A DNA stretch of 64,000 bases from Nocardiopsis sp. ATB16-24 (GCF_030271535.1 NZ_JASCXJ010000003.1:248001-312000), one strand, 5' to 3'; counted from the stretch's first letter, positions 42,783 to 51,793 are shown. Translations and numbers: made by a program. Notes: generated from the sequence alone by a model not told the origin.

Positions 42783-43706
42783 ATGGGCAAGCGCAGCGGG
42801 AGAGCGGTGCGGGAGCGCAACAGTCGAACGCTCCCGCCGGTACCCGAGCCCCTGCGGGTCCCGGTGGCGGACAGTCACACCCACATGGACATGCAGACCC
42901 CGGAGGTGGAGGAGATCATCGCCGCCGCCGAGAGCGTCGGCGTGACCCCGCTCGTGCAGGTGGGCGTGGACCTCCCCTCGTCCAGGTGGGCGACGGAGGT
43001 CGCCTCGGCACATCCGGGGAAGGTGTGGGCGGCCGTGGCGCTGCACCCCAACGAGGCACCGCGTATCGTGCACGGCGACGGCGCGTCCGGTGTGGAGGTC
43101 GACGACACCGACTGGGCGGGCAAGGCCCGCGCGGCCGGGGGAGGGGCCGCGTTGGAGGAGGCCCTGGCCGGGATCGACGAACTCGCGGCACTGCCTCAGG
43201 TGGTGGCGGTCGGTGAGACCGGCATGGACACCTTCCGCACCGGCCCCGAGGGCGCACGGGCGCAGGAGGAGTCGTTCCGCCGTCACATCGCCATCGCCGA
43301 ACGCCACGGCAAGGCCGTGATGATCCACGACCGTGAGGCCCACGAGGACGTGCTGCGGGTCCTGGAGGAGGAGGGGGCACCGGACAGGGTGGTCTTCCAC
43401 TGTTTCTCCGGGGACGCCGACATGGCCAAGGTGTGCGCCGAGCACGGCTACTTCATGAGCTTCGCGGGCAACGTCACCTTCGCCACCGCCGAATCCCTGC
43501 GCCAGGCGGCCGCGGTGGCCCCGGCGGAGCTGATGCTGGTGGAGACCGACGCACCGTTCCTGACCCCCAGGCCCTACCGGGGGCGCCCCAACGCGCCCTA
43601 CCTCGTCCCGCACACGCTGCGGGCGCTGGCCGAGGTCAAGGGCATGGAGGAGGACGAGCTGGCCAGGATCATCGCGGGCAACGCACGGCGGGCCTTCGGC
43701 TTCTGA
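42783..43706 (+). CDS. tatD: TatD-family metal-dependent DNase
   Basis: 307-residue TIM-barrel deoxyribonuclease. Metal ligands are visible in VADSHTHMD (two His), the Glu of VGETGMD, His in VMIHDREAHED, His of VFHCFSG, and Asp in VETDAPFL. ATG 42783 has GGAGGGA 8 bases upstream; GTG 42777 is too close to it. It degrades DNA 3'-to-5' and is often next to metG and ksgA. Confidence 0.94.
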   Translation: MGKRSGRAVRERNSRTLPPVPEPLRVPVADSHTHMDMQTPEVEEIIAAAESVGVTPLVQVGVDLPSSRWATEVASAHPGKVWAAVALHPNEAPRIVHGDGASGVEVDDTDWAGKARAAGGGAALEEALAGIDELAALPQVVAVGETGMDTFRTGPEGARAQEESFRRHIAIAERHGKAVMIHDREAHEDVLRVLEEEGAPDRVVFHCFSGDADMAKVCAEHGYFMSFAGNVTFATAESLRQAAAVAPAELMLVETDAPFLTPRPYRGRPNAPYLVPHTLRALAEVKGMEEDELARIIAGNARRAFGF

Positions 43707-43709
43707 CCC

Positions 43710-43742
43710 GGGTGCCCCTCCCATGACCCGGGCGGGGCACCC
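43710..43742. terminator. terminator between tatD and rsgA
   Basis: GGGTGCCCC (43710-43718) pairs perfectly with GGGGCACCC (43734-43742), 15-base loop, between convergent genes. Confidence 0.75.
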
Positions 43743-43762
43743 CGAGGAGATCGCTCACCGGC

Positions 43763-44875
43763 TCACAGGCCGCGTTTGCGCCAGGCGTTCTCCTTTGCCC
43801 GCCGGTCCGCCCTCCTCCACTCCTTCTTGCGCTCCGCGCGCAGGCGCGCGTCGCCGCGGGACCGGTTCCACTCGGCCTCGCGTCGGAGCCTGTGCCAGCG
43901 TTCCAGGCGCCGGGCGTCCAGCTCTCCCTCGTCGACCGCGGCGGTGACCGCGCAGCCGGGTTCGTCGCCGTGCGCGCAGTCGCGGAAGCGGCACCGCTCG
44001 GCGAGTTCCCGGACGTCGGTGAAGGCCCGGTCCACGCCCTCCTCCCCGCCGGGTACGTCGACGCGCCGTACCCCGGGGATGTCCAGGAGCAGTGCGCCGC
44101 CGGGCATCCGTAGGAGACTGCGGTGGGTGGTGGTGTGCCGTCCCCGTCCGTCCTGACGGATCCGTCCGGTGTCCATCAGTGTGCGTCCGGCCACCGCGTT
44201 GACCAGACTGGACTTGCCCGCGCCGGAGGTTCCCAGAAGCACCCAGGTGGTGCGAGGCAGGAAACGGGCGGACAATCGCTCCAACCCGAGACCGGTGTGC
44301 GCGCTGACGGCGTGCACGTCGACGGACACGGCCACCGTCTCGACGAGTTCGACCACCTCCGGCAGTCGGTCTCCGGCCAGTTCGGCCTTGGTCACGGCCA
44401 CGACCGGGGTCGCGCCGCTCGCCCAGGCCAGGCTCAGAAAGCGTTCCAGGCGTCCCACGTTGGGTCCCTGGTCGGCGGCCTCGCAGATGAGGACCGCGTC
44501 GACGTTGGCGGCCAGTACCTGGTCGTGGGAGTCCTTGGCCACGCCCTGACGGACCAGCAGACCGGCGCGTTCCAGGACGGCCTCGACGAGCCAGGCGTCC
44601 CCCGAGCGCCGCAACGCGACCCAGTCACCGCTACAGGGGGCGCTGGAGGGGTCGGCCCGTGCGGCCTTGAGGACGGCGGGCGCGTACTCGGCGGTCGTCT
44701 CCTCGGGGAGGTGGACCACGGCCGCGCCACGGCGTGAGGAGGCCACCCGCGCGGGAACGAGGGGGTGGGAGGCTGCGGCGGCGACGGTGTCGAAGGCGAC
44801 CTCGACACGGTGGTCCCACCCCAGTGGGGACAGCGGATGGGGAAGTGCTGCTCTTGTGTTGTCGTACGTGCTCAC
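43763..44875 (-). CDS. rsgA: ribosome small subunit-dependent GTPase A
   Basis: 370-residue circularly permuted GTPase: G4 (VAVTKAEL, about 159-166) precedes G1 (GTSGAGKSS, about 212-220), then G3 (LDIPGVR). The C-terminal zinc site is CRFRDCAHGDEPGC (Cys, Cys, His, Cys). A basic Arg/Lys tail follows. GTG start at 44875. It checks late assembly of the 30S subunit. Confidence 0.94.
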   Translation of the reverse strand: MSTYDNTRAALPHPLSPLGWDHRVEVAFDTVAAAASHPLVPARVASSRRGAAVVHLPEETTAEYAPAVLKAARADPSSAPCSGDWVALRRSGDAWLVEAVLERAGLLVRQGVAKDSHDQVLAANVDAVLICEAADQGPNVGRLERFLSLAWASGATPVVAVTKAELAGDRLPEVVELVETVAVSVDVHAVSAHTGLGLERLSARFLPRTTWVLLGTSGAGKSSLVNAVAGRTLMDTGRIRQDGRGRHTTTHRSLLRMPGGALLLDIPGVRRVDVPGGEEGVDRAFTDVRELAERCRFRDCAHGDEPGCAVTAAVDEGELDARRLERWHRLRREAEWNRSRGDARLRAERKKEWRRADRRAKENAWRKRGL

Positions 44876-45079
44876 GACGGGCTCTCTGTGAGGTGAGCCC
44901 TACGAGGATTCCGCCTCGTGCTCTCAGGGCTCGCGGATGGTCGGGAAGGCGGGGTGCGGATCGTGGACGGGCATGGTCTCCCTCCTCGTCGTCGTGGGGC
45001 GGCCGTTTCGTTCAGGTGATCCTAGAACCGCCCGTCCCGCCCACGCCACCGGTTTTCCCGCCGTGGGCCGACTCGGCGC

Positions 45080-45350
45080 CGTGGTCTCCACACGTCGTCG
45101 GCGTCCGTCATGCCCAGGTGGTGCGTGGACGTGGCCGCGACCGCCACCCTCACGGAGGCGACCGAGACGGCCCCGAGTCCGTGGAGACGGAAGGCGCACC
45201 ACAGGACGGTGGTCGCCGCCACCGGTGCGACGGCACAGGACAGTGCGACGTACAGGGGATCGTGGTGGATCCGTCCGCGCCCGTTCATCGCGTGGACGCC
45301 AGGGGGTTGTGGAAGGGGCCCATAGTGGCGGATGGTGCCGGGAGGGGCCT
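45080..45350 (-). pseudogene. decayed MHYT-domain gene fragment
   Basis: The minus-strand reading HHDPLYVALSCAVAPVAATT continuing to GMTDADDVW is clearly derived from the central part of the two intact MHYT proteins downstream (HHDPLYVGLAGVIAVVAATV in the nearest). Just before it the same homology continues in another frame (ASTR then stop), so a frameshift near 45286 separates the parts. No start, no first half and no tail remain. It is a third, dead copy of the tandem. Confidence 0.82.
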
Positions 45351-45404
45351 TGCATGGCCGGGTACGGAGTTCCCCCGCCGGTGGGGCGGTGAGACCATCC
45401 GGTC

Positions 45405-45677
45405 ATGGACTGGACGCGGTGTCGAGGTGAGATCGGACGTCTGTTGTCGGACTCGCCCCTGACCGACCCCCGTGTGATCGAGGACGTGGAGGACTTCCTG
45501 GTCGCCGGCGAGTACGCCCTCGCCCTCGACACCCTGTGCTCGTGGATACACGAGGACGATCTCTCGGTGAGTCCGTCCTACCACGGACGGCTCGTGGCGA
45601 TGGCGAGGGAAGTGGGATCGAAGGGCCTGGGAACCGAGGAACTCGTGGAGGCGATCGCGGATCAGGTCGTCGGGTGA
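45405..45677 (+). CDS. MafI-like immunity protein (orphan)
   Basis: 90-residue acidic helical protein. The central DVEDFLVAGEYALALDTL (about 27-44) followed by CSWIHEDDLSVSP matches the pattern of MafI-type immunity proteins, which neutralise polymorphic MafB toxins in Neisseria, and similar orphan genes in actinomycetes. ATG 45405 follows the decayed MHYT copy. No toxin gene is visible beside it. The function is inferred from the pattern only. Confidence 0.7.
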   Translation: MDWTRCRGEIGRLLSDSPLTDPRVIEDVEDFLVAGEYALALDTLCSWIHEDDLSVSPSYHGRLVAMAREVGSKGLGTEELVEAIADQVVG

Positions 45678-45747
45678 GGGGCCCCGACCGTCCGGCGAGG
45701 ACCCCGGCGGGGGCGGACGTGGTGGAGAGGGGAGGCCGGGAGCCGGC

Positions 45748-46590
45748 TCACCTTCTGCGCTCCCAGGCGCCGGGGGAACGGTGTCGGGGGTCGTAGCGCT
45801 CGTCGCCTTCCTGCGACGCCGGAGTGGACGGGGCGGCCCTGCCCGCCGCACGGGAGGGACGGCGCGCACCGGTGTCGTCCACGCCCAACATCAGCAACAG
45901 GCTGCACACCATCAGGAAGACGAACAACCCGATCACCAGCGGCAGGAGCAGCTCGGACGCCGCGGCTCCCTCGACCTGCGTGGCGTGCGAGTCCGAGTGC
46001 ATGGTGACGTCCACGCCGATCATGCCGGTGTAGTGCATGCTGCTGACCGCCACGCCCATGATCAGGGAGGCGGCGAGGGTCGCGGGAATGCCCTTCAGAC
46101 GCAGGGAGAACCACAGGGCGACCGTCGCGGCCACCACGGCGATCACACCGGCCAGTCCGACGTACAGGGGGTCGTGGTGCATGTCCCCGTGCATGTTGAT
46201 CGAGGCCATGCCCATGTAGTGCATGGAGACGATGCCGAGTCCCGCGATGGCTCCGCCCAGAAGCAGCGCGCCGCGTGTGCGGCGGTTGATGGTCATGTAC
46301 AGGGCCACGCCCATGACCGCGATGGCGAGCAGTCCACTGGCCACGGTGAGCGCGGTGTCGTAGCGGATGGAGGCGCCGGAGACCTGGAACCCCAGCATCG
46401 CGATGAAGTGCATGGACCACACGGCGGTTCCACCGATGCACACCGCGCTGAGCGTCAGCCATGTCCAGCGCGCGACGCCGAAGGCGTTACGGGCTCGTGC
46501 GGTGAACATCAGTCCTACGAAGGCACCGATGACGGAGACCGCGTAAGCGATCGCCGGTGTGAGGAATCCGTAGGCGAAATGGTCGACCAC
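45748..46590 (-). CDS. MHYT-domain membrane sensor-like protein, copy 2
   Basis: 280 residues with seven hydrophobic helices and three characteristic histidine motifs (MHFIAML near 60, MHYMGMA near 125, MHYTGMI near 188), the pattern of the MHYT domain proposed to bind a metal and sense O2, CO or NO. No catalytic domain is attached; the tail is charged. GTG 46590 is spaced from GGGAG as in the other copy. It is about two-thirds identical to the copy at 47171-48019, so the two are tandem duplicates. Confidence 0.88.
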   Translation of the reverse strand: MVDHFAYGFLTPAIAYAVSVIGAFVGLMFTARARNAFGVARWTWLTLSAVCIGGTAVWSMHFIAMLGFQVSGASIRYDTALTVASGLLAIAVMGVALYMTINRRTRGALLLGGAIAGLGIVSMHYMGMASINMHGDMHHDPLYVGLAGVIAVVAATVALWFSLRLKGIPATLAASLIMGVAVSSMHYTGMIGVDVTMHSDSHATQVEGAAASELLLPLVIGLFVFLMVCSLLLMLGVDDTGARRPSRAAGRAAPSTPASQEGDERYDPRHRSPGAWERRR

Positions 46591-46929
46591 GGTGGCACTC
46601 CCTGGGGGATTTCCAAAAGAGAGGGGTGCGGCTCATCTTAGGGAGGACGCCGTCACCTGGGAATACATCGCGTCGGTAACGCTCGGAAGGGGGGTCGGGC
46701 TCGGCTTGCCCCCTAAGGGATGCGACGCAGGGTGAGGGGGTGTATGTGGGTGACATCACTGCGCTCACCAGGTGTTCTCCGCCCGAATCCCCGGGGACGT
46801 CGGGGCCGACCACCGTGGAACGCGCGGCCGGGGGCGTCTCGTGGGAGACGGGAGGGGCGGGGACGCCCCGAGGGCCCCTCGGGGCGGGCACGCGGGGCCG
46901 GGAAGACGATCGCCGGCGGTCGGGAGGCG

Positions 46930-47080
46930 ACGGCCGGGGCCACGTGGGCGTGGAGGGTCGCCGCTTCCCGCGAGGGGACGTCGAACAGGGCGTCGGAGGC
47001 CGGGGCCGGTGAGCGGCGCGACGGCTCGGTCGTGGCGGTGACGCGGTGGTGGGCGGCCGACGTGGTCACGTCCGGAGGCA
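46930..47080 (-). pseudogene. decayed tetR fragment
   Basis: The minus strand reads VTTSAAHHRVTATTEPSRR and then SDALFDVPSREAAT, clearly matching [19 protein letters not shown] and [14 protein letters not shown] of the intact TetR at 48312-48983. The DNA also matches base for base over about 100 bp. Start, HTH beginning and C-terminal part are absent, and GC-driven substitutions destroy key positions (the YHH core became HHR). It lies between the two intact MHYT genes, where a second tetR is expected from a tetR-MHYT unit duplication; 46591-47170 holds nothing else. Confidence 0.75.
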
Positions 47081-47170
47081 AGGAGCGCCGGGCGGCCGGA
47101 GAGGTTCCCGAGCCGCCCGGCGAGGAGCTTCGCGGGAGCGGGTGCGGTGAGGGGGAGGCCGAGGCCTCGC

Positions 47171-48019
47171 TCACCTCCTGCGCTCCCAGGGGTCGTAGGA
47201 GTCGGGGGAGCGGTGCCGGGGGTTGTAGTGCTCGTCGTCGTCCTCCCCTGACTCGGCGGGGGCGGCCCTGTCCTCCTTGGAGGAGACGCGGCGGGCGTCG
47301 GTGTCGTCCACGTCCAACATCAGCAGCAGACTGCACACCATCAGGAAGACGAACAGTCCGATGAGCAGGGGCAGGAGCAGTTCGGAGGTCGTGGCGCCCT
47401 CCACCGGCGTCGCCTGGAGGCCCGGGATCAGGGTGACGTGCATGCCGATCATGCCGGTGTAGTGCATGCCGGTGACCGCCGCGCCCATGATCAGGGAGGC
47501 CAAGAGGATCGCGGGCACACCCCGCAGGCGCAGGGAGAGCCACAGGGCGATCGTCGCGGCGACCACGGCGACCGCTCCGGCCAGTGCGCCGTACAGGGGG
47601 TCGTGGTGCAGTTCCCCGTGCATGTTGATCGAGGCCATGCCCGTGTAGTGCGTGGAGACGACGGCGACCCCCGTGATGAGCCCGCCGAGCAGCAGGGAGC
47701 CTCCGGTGCGGCGGGTGGTGGTCAGGTACAGCGTCACGCCCATGACCGCGATGGCGAGCAGTCCGCTGGCCACGGCGAGCGTCGTGTCGTAGCGGATGAC
47801 GGCACCGGAGATCTGGAACCCCAGCATCGCGATGAAGTGCATGGACCACACGGCGGTTCCACCGAGGCATACGGCACCGAGCGTCAACCAGGTCCAGCGT
47901 GTGGCACCCGACGCGGTCCGTGTGCGTGCGGCGAACATCAGTCCCACGAAAGAGCCGATCACCGAAACCGTGTAGGCGATCACGGGCGTGAGAAGCCCAT
48001 AGGAGAAATGGTCGATCAA
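47171..48019 (-). CDS. MHYT-domain membrane sensor-like protein, copy 1
   Basis: 282-residue protein with the same seven-helix plan as its neighbour (MHFIAML, THYTGMA, MHYTGMI) and the same C-terminal WERRR ending. TTG 48019 is chosen by alignment with copy 2 and by AGGAG 7 bases upstream; a longer open frame to 48238 has no homologous part. The second His motif has Thr in place of Met before His. It lies directly downstream of the TetR gene and is probably regulated by it. Confidence 0.87.
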   Translation of the reverse strand: MIDHFSYGLLTPVIAYTVSVIGSFVGLMFAARTRTASGATRWTWLTLGAVCLGGTAVWSMHFIAMLGFQISGAVIRYDTTLAVASGLLAIAVMGVTLYLTTTRRTGGSLLLGGLITGVAVVSTHYTGMASINMHGELHHDPLYGALAGAVAVVAATIALWLSLRLRGVPAILLASLIMGAAVTGMHYTGMIGMHVTLIPGLQATPVEGATTSELLLPLLIGLFVFLMVCSLLLMLDVDDTDARRVSSKEDRAAPAESGEDDDEHYNPRHRSPDSYDPWERRR

Positions 48020-48311
48020 GGAGGTACTCCTGAGGGGGATTTTAAAAAAGGGGGGTTTCGCCCATCTTAGGGAGATTGTCGCCACTTGATGCGGTATCGG
48101 ATCGATAACGCCCCGAGGGAACTCAGGCCCGACTCGCCTGGCGTGGGCATGCAACACAGAGTGAGGAGGGATTGTGAGGCAAGTCACAGAACTTTTACGT
48201 GGACTCCACCCGCCCCACCAGGGACTTCGGTCCGCCACGTGGTGTCGGGTCCGGTCGGAGGAGGTCCTATGACGGGGAGACGTGTGGAGGGATTCCCCGA
48301 TGCGTCCCCGT
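48020..48311 (-). promoter_or_regulatory. promoter region of MHYT copy 1
   Basis: 292 bp between tetR and MHYT copy 1. TATCG-GAT-CGATA (48095-48107) is a perfect palindrome; the CATCTTAGGGAG segment at 48063-48074 also recurs upstream of copy 2 (46633-46644), so the promoter was duplicated along with the gene. Copy 2 has a degenerate version of the palindrome. Confidence 0.5.
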
Positions 48312-48983
48312 TCAGACCCGCAGGCCCGAGAAGGCGATCCTGGCCAGGGTGTCGGCGATCTCGGGATGGTCCAGGCCGCGGTCGGGCTTGTACCACTCCA
48401 CCACCGAGTTGACCATGCCGAACAGCAGGCGGGAGGCGACGGCCGGATCCACGTCCGCGCGGATGTCTCCGTCGGAGACGCCCTCGCGCACCAGGTCGGC
48501 GATGAGGTGGTCGAACTCCCGGCGCCGTTCCAGGGCGTGCTTCTCCACGTCGGTGTTGCCGCGGACCCGGAGCAGCAGGGTCACGTGGGGCAGTTCCTCC
48601 ACCAGTACCCGCACACTGCCGCGCAGCACGTACTCCAGCCGGTCGATGGCGGGGCCGGTGGTCGCGCCCTCCTCCCGGGTGACGTCGAACAGGGCGTCCA
48701 AGGCCAGGTCCAGTGAGCGGCGCAGCAGTTCGGTCTTGCCGGTGACGTGGTGGTAGATGGCCGACTTGGTCACGCCCAGGGCACGGGCCAGGTCCTCCAT
48801 GCTCGTGCCGTCGTATCCGCGCTCGTTGAACACGCGCGCGGCCACGCGCAGGACGGAGTCGGCGTCGTGACCGGGGCGGCCGGAGCGCCGCCGCTCCGCC
48901 GACCCGCGGCGGGCGGACACTGGTTCGGCTGGGGAACGTCGGGACACGGTTGTCGAATCTACCTGGTGAGTGCGGTCCGCCAC
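48312..48983 (-). CDS. TetR family transcriptional regulator (PaaR/KstR2-like subfamily)
   Basis: 223 residues. A basic, probably disordered start is followed by the HTH ([20 protein letters not shown], then [23 protein letters not shown], about 44-85) and a helical ligand domain ending [20 protein letters not shown]. That ending (WY-(K/R)-P-x-G) is shared with KstR2-type and PaaR-type TetR proteins that sense acyl-CoA esters (family knowledge). GTG 48983 has no clear ribosome site. An operator-like palindrome lies 50-63 bp upstream. It is the only TetR in the window, but 29 kb from the island with KstR2-type sites. Confidence 0.9.
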   Translation of the reverse strand: MADRTHQVDSTTVSRRSPAEPVSARRGSAERRRSGRPGHDADSVLRVAARVFNERGYDGTSMEDLARALGVTKSAIYHHVTGKTELLRRSLDLALDALFDVTREEGATTGPAIDRLEYVLRGSVRVLVEELPHVTLLLRVRGNTDVEKHALERRREFDHLIADLVREGVSDGDIRADVDPAVASRLLFGMVNSVVEWYKPDRGLDHPEIADTLARIAFSGLRV

Positions 48984-49032
48984 GTGAAGGGCCGCGTGGG
49001 CCGCCCACGCCGGGCCGCCGCCAGGGTTTCTT

Positions 49033-49046
49033 AACGAACGGTCGGT
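49033..49046. promoter_or_regulatory. possible TetR autoregulatory operator
   Basis: On the minus strand ACCGACCGTTCGTT fits the ACCG-nn-CG-nn-CGGT core of PaaR sites in Corynebacterium with one mismatch. It lies in the tetR promoter region. It differs from the AnCAAGnnCTTGnT sites of the catabolic island. Confidence 0.5.
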
Positions 49047-49389
49047 GGGGAGGCCATCCTAGTCCGTGCTCCGTGCGCCGGGGCTCCCCACCCACCCGGA
49101 AGGCACCGATTCCGAGGGTGTGACGCCCGTGCCGATTCGCCGTTCTCGGGTCTCTCGGCCTGAAAACCCCATGCCATGGCATAAGTGTTCTTCGGGGGCA
49201 TGGAGTCGTTCGCCTCTCTTTCTCCGACGAATGGTCCCAGGGCCTCTACGCAGGAAGAACGTGGAAAATTATGGAAAAGCCTGCGCTGCGAACCTCCGGT
49301 CCCTATTCTCGAGATGTCTGTAAAAGACAGTCCGCCTGATTCGTCGTGGGCCGTGTGAAGACCCGGCTCCATCTTCGTAAAGGACTGCC
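49047..49389. other. 343-bp intergenic region upstream of the roadblock operon
   Basis: No gene evident. The segment 49,170-49,380 is AT-richer than its surroundings and likely holds the promoter; a TGCCATGGCA palindrome lies at 49172-49181 and an AAAGGA ribosome site before GTG 49390. Confidence 0.5.
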
Positions 49390-49884
49390 GTGCGCTTCGA
49401 CCAGCAGTTGCGGGAGATGCTCGAAACGCCCGGGGTGCGCAGTGTCTGCCTCGTGGACTGGAGGGACGGGCGCACCCTGACCCGTGTCGGTGTCGAAGAC
49501 CGCGTCGCCGACACGTCGGCGATCCTGCGCGCCATTCACACGGGCCCGCTGTGCGCCACCCAGAGCCTGGAGGAGGTGGTCGTCACCGAGCCCGAGGACC
49601 ACCTGCTCTTCGCCGTTCTGAAGGGATCGGCCCTGTGCCTGCGGGTGCGCGTGGGCCGTTCCGAGGGCAACCTCGCCCTCGTGCTGCGGCGACTGCGTCA
49701 CCTGGCGCGCACGGTGCGGGTCCCGCCGCCCTCCGGCGGGAGCGACCGCCCGCACCGGCGTGACGGGGACCGCACCCGCCCCTCCGTCCGGGTCGCGGCA
49801 CCCGTGGACCGCGGGGTCCTGGAACGGGTCCTCAGCGCCCTGCGCACCCTCTCCGTCGACCGACCCCGGTCGGTGGCCGCATGA
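49390..49884 (+). CDS. roadblock/LC7-like protein (diverged)
   Basis: 164 residues, GTG start preceded by AAAGGA. The first 110 residues follow the roadblock pattern: helix (FDQQLREMLETPGV), strand (RSVCLVDWRDGRTL), strand pair around VVVTEPEDHLLFAVLKG, and SEGNLALVLRRLRHL, which parallels SRGNLALARHRLKGV of the next gene. The rest is Arg/Pro-rich with a short C-terminal helix. Roadblock proteins regulate small GTPases of the MglA type; none is encoded here. Overlaps a possible early start of the next gene. Confidence 0.7.
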   Translation: MRFDQQLREMLETPGVRSVCLVDWRDGRTLTRVGVEDRVADTSAILRAIHTGPLCATQSLEEVVVTEPEDHLLFAVLKGSALCLRVRVGRSEGNLALVLRRLRHLARTVRVPPPSGGSDRPHRRDGDRTRPSVRVAAPVDRGVLERVLSALRTLSVDRPRSVAA

Positions 49885-49976
49885 CCGCCCGCCCGTCCCG
49901 CCGTGTCGCCGCGGAACTGCGCCGCTGGATGACCGACAAGACCTCGCGCAGACGTAGCCAAGGAAGAGAGAAGGAC

Positions 49977-50348
49977 ATGCCGAACATCGAATCCGGACTC
50001 AAGGAAATGATGGAGACCGACGGGGCGATCGGCGCCGCCGTGGTCGACTACAGCAGTGGAATGGCCCTGGGCACCCTCACCGCGACCAACGCGCTCGACC
50101 TCACGGTCGCCGCCGCGGGGAACACCGAGGTGGTCCGCGCCAAGATGCGCACCATGGACCAGTTGGGGCTCAACGACGCGATCGAGGACATCCTCATCAC
50201 CCTCTCCGGCCAGTACCACATCATCCGTCCCCTCAGCAGCCGTAAGGGGCAGGGGCTCTTCCTCTACCTGGCCCTGGACCGGTCGCGGGGCAACCTGGCC
50301 CTGGCTCGACACCGCCTCAAGGGCGTCGAGGAGACGTTGGAGGTCTGA
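49977..50348 (+). CDS. roadblock/LC7 domain protein
   Basis: 123-residue protein with a full roadblock fold: MPNIESGLKEMMETDGAIGA (helix 1), VVDYSSGMALG (beta hairpin), MRTMDQLGLNDAIEDILITL, HIIRPLSSRKGQGLFLYLAL, and SRGNLALARHRLKGVEETL. ATG 49977 is the family start; an in-frame ATG at 49881 overlapping the previous stop would add 32 basic residues. It pairs with the preceding gene, and the two may form a heterodimer acting on a distant GTPase. Confidence 0.85.
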   Translation: MPNIESGLKEMMETDGAIGAAVVDYSSGMALGTLTATNALDLTVAAAGNTEVVRAKMRTMDQLGLNDAIEDILITLSGQYHIIRPLSSRKGQGLFLYLALDRSRGNLALARHRLKGVEETLEV

Positions 50349-50361
50349 GCGGGACCACGCC

Positions 50362-50390
50362 CGGGGCGGGAGGTCTCCGTCCCCGCCCCG
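50362..50390 (+). terminator. terminator hairpin
   Basis: CGGGGCGGG (50362-50370) with CCCGCCCCG (50382-50390), 9 bp with an 11-base loop, after the roadblock genes. Confidence 0.6.
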
Positions 50391-50487
50391 AGCCGTCCCC
50401 GGCGCCCGGACCGTTTCCGGTTCCGGGGACGGACCCGATGGGAGAGAATGCCGGTGTCAGCCCCCCGACGCCGCAGGGAGAGCCGGT

Positions 50488-50733
50488 ATGTTCCGGATCG
50501 TGATCAGCCGTATCACCGACGACGGACTGCGTGTGACCCCCGAACGCAGGGGCACGGCCATGTCCGTCGACGAGGCCGTGCGCGCCGTCGAGGAGCACCT
50601 TCCCGCCGTGGACACCTCCGCCTTCGGCAGCGGGGCCGTGCAGAGCTCGGTCAACCGGGTCAACGACTTCCGTCGTGACGTCTCCACGGCGGACGGTGGC
50701 CGCTACCGGGTGGTCATCGCCCCGATGATGTAG
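50488..50733 (+). CDS. small hypothetical protein
   Basis: 81 residues (MFRIVISRITDDGL), ATG 50488 with GGGAG upstream. One basic-acidic alpha/beta pattern, no membrane part and no recognised motif. It is convergent with the sugar isomerase gene. Confidence 0.55.
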   Translation: MFRIVISRITDDGLRVTPERRGTAMSVDEAVRAVEEHLPAVDTSAFGSGAVQSSVNRVNDFRRDVSTADGGRYRVVIAPMM

Positions 50734-50751
50734 ACGGCCGCCTCGCGGTGC

Positions 50752-51756
50752 TCAGTCCGACCCGAAGGCGGAGTCGAAGGAGGACTCCGGCGGGTCGTAG
50801 GCGTTGGCCCGGACGAAGTCCACCGCCTCGGCGGCGCCGACGAGTCTGTCCATCCCCGCGTCCTCCCACTCCACCGAGATGGGCCCCTGATAACCGATCG
50901 CGTTCAGGGTGCGGAAACAGTCCTCCCAGGGAACGTCCCCGTGACCGGTGGAGACGAAGTCCCAACCCCGTCGAGGATCACCCCAGGGCAGGTGCGAGCC
51001 CAGCCGCCCGTTGCGACCGTTGCCCACCCTCTTACGGGTGTCCTTGCAGTCCACGTGGTAGATCCGGTCCCGGAAGTCCCACAGGAAACCGACGGGATCG
51101 ATGTCCTGCCACACCATGTGACTGGGGTCCCAGTTCAGTCCGAACGCGGGACGGTGGCCCACCGCCTCCAAGGCCTTCTGCGTCGACCAGTAGTCGTAGG
51201 CGATCTCGGAGGGATGCACCTCGTGCGCGAAGCGCACCCCCACCTCGTCGAACACGTCCAGGATCGGGTTCCAGCGGTCGGCGAAGTCCCGGTACCCGGC
51301 CTCGATGACGTCCTCGCCCACCGGGGGGAACATCGCCACGTACTTCCAGATCGCCGAACCCGTGAAGCCCACCACCGTGGACACGCCCAACCTCGCCGCG
51401 GCGCGCGCGGTGGTCTTCATCTCCTCGGCCGCCCGCCGGCGCACGCCCTCGGGGTCCCCGTCGCCCCACACACGCGCGGGCAGGATGTCCCGGTGGCGGT
51501 GGTCGATCGGATCGTCGCAGACGGCCTGCCCGAGCAGGTGGTTGGAGATCGCCCACACGCCCAGGCCATGGCGTTCGAGCACGCCGAGCCGATCGCGTAC
51601 GTACGCGTCGTCCACCGCGGCGCGGGTGACGTCGAGGTGGTCGCCCCAACAGGCGATCTCCAGACCGTCGTAGCCCCAGGAGGAGGCCAAGGAGCACACC
51701 TCCTCGAAGGGCAGGTCGGCCCATTGGCCGGTGAAGAGGGTGACTGGTCGAGGCAT
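50752..51756 (-). CDS. sugar phosphate isomerase/epimerase (AP-endonuclease-2 fold)
   Basis: 334-residue TIM-barrel protein. Metal-site residues appear in [26 protein letters not shown] (Glu and His), [14 protein letters not shown] (Asp and His), [12 protein letters not shown] (His) and [11 protein letters not shown] (Glu), the order found in xylose-isomerase-like/IolE-type enzymes. ATG 51756. It probably isomerises a sugar or inositol derivative in the pathway fed by the ABC importer, although it is separated from that operon by two other genes. Confidence 0.9.
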   Translation of the reverse strand: MPRPVTLFTGQWADLPFEEVCSLASSWGYDGLEIACWGDHLDVTRAAVDDAYVRDRLGVLERHGLGVWAISNHLLGQAVCDDPIDHRHRDILPARVWGDGDPEGVRRRAAEEMKTTARAAARLGVSTVVGFTGSAIWKYVAMFPPVGEDVIEAGYRDFADRWNPILDVFDEVGVRFAHEVHPSEIAYDYWSTQKALEAVGHRPAFGLNWDPSHMVWQDIDPVGFLWDFRDRIYHVDCKDTRKRVGNGRNGRLGSHLPWGDPRRGWDFVSTGHGDVPWEDCFRTLNAIGYQGPISVEWEDAGMDRLVGAAEAVDFVRANAYDPPESSFDSAFGSD

Positions 51757-51793
51757 GTCGGTGCCTTTCGTGCTCGGTGCGTGTGTATCGGGC

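Noticed and set aside
48312..48983. This TetR as the repressor of the KstR2-type sites
   Set aside because: It is related in its C-terminal ending, but it is 29 kb away, its own upstream site has a different pattern, and it sits with the MHYT genes; no evidence ties it to the island.
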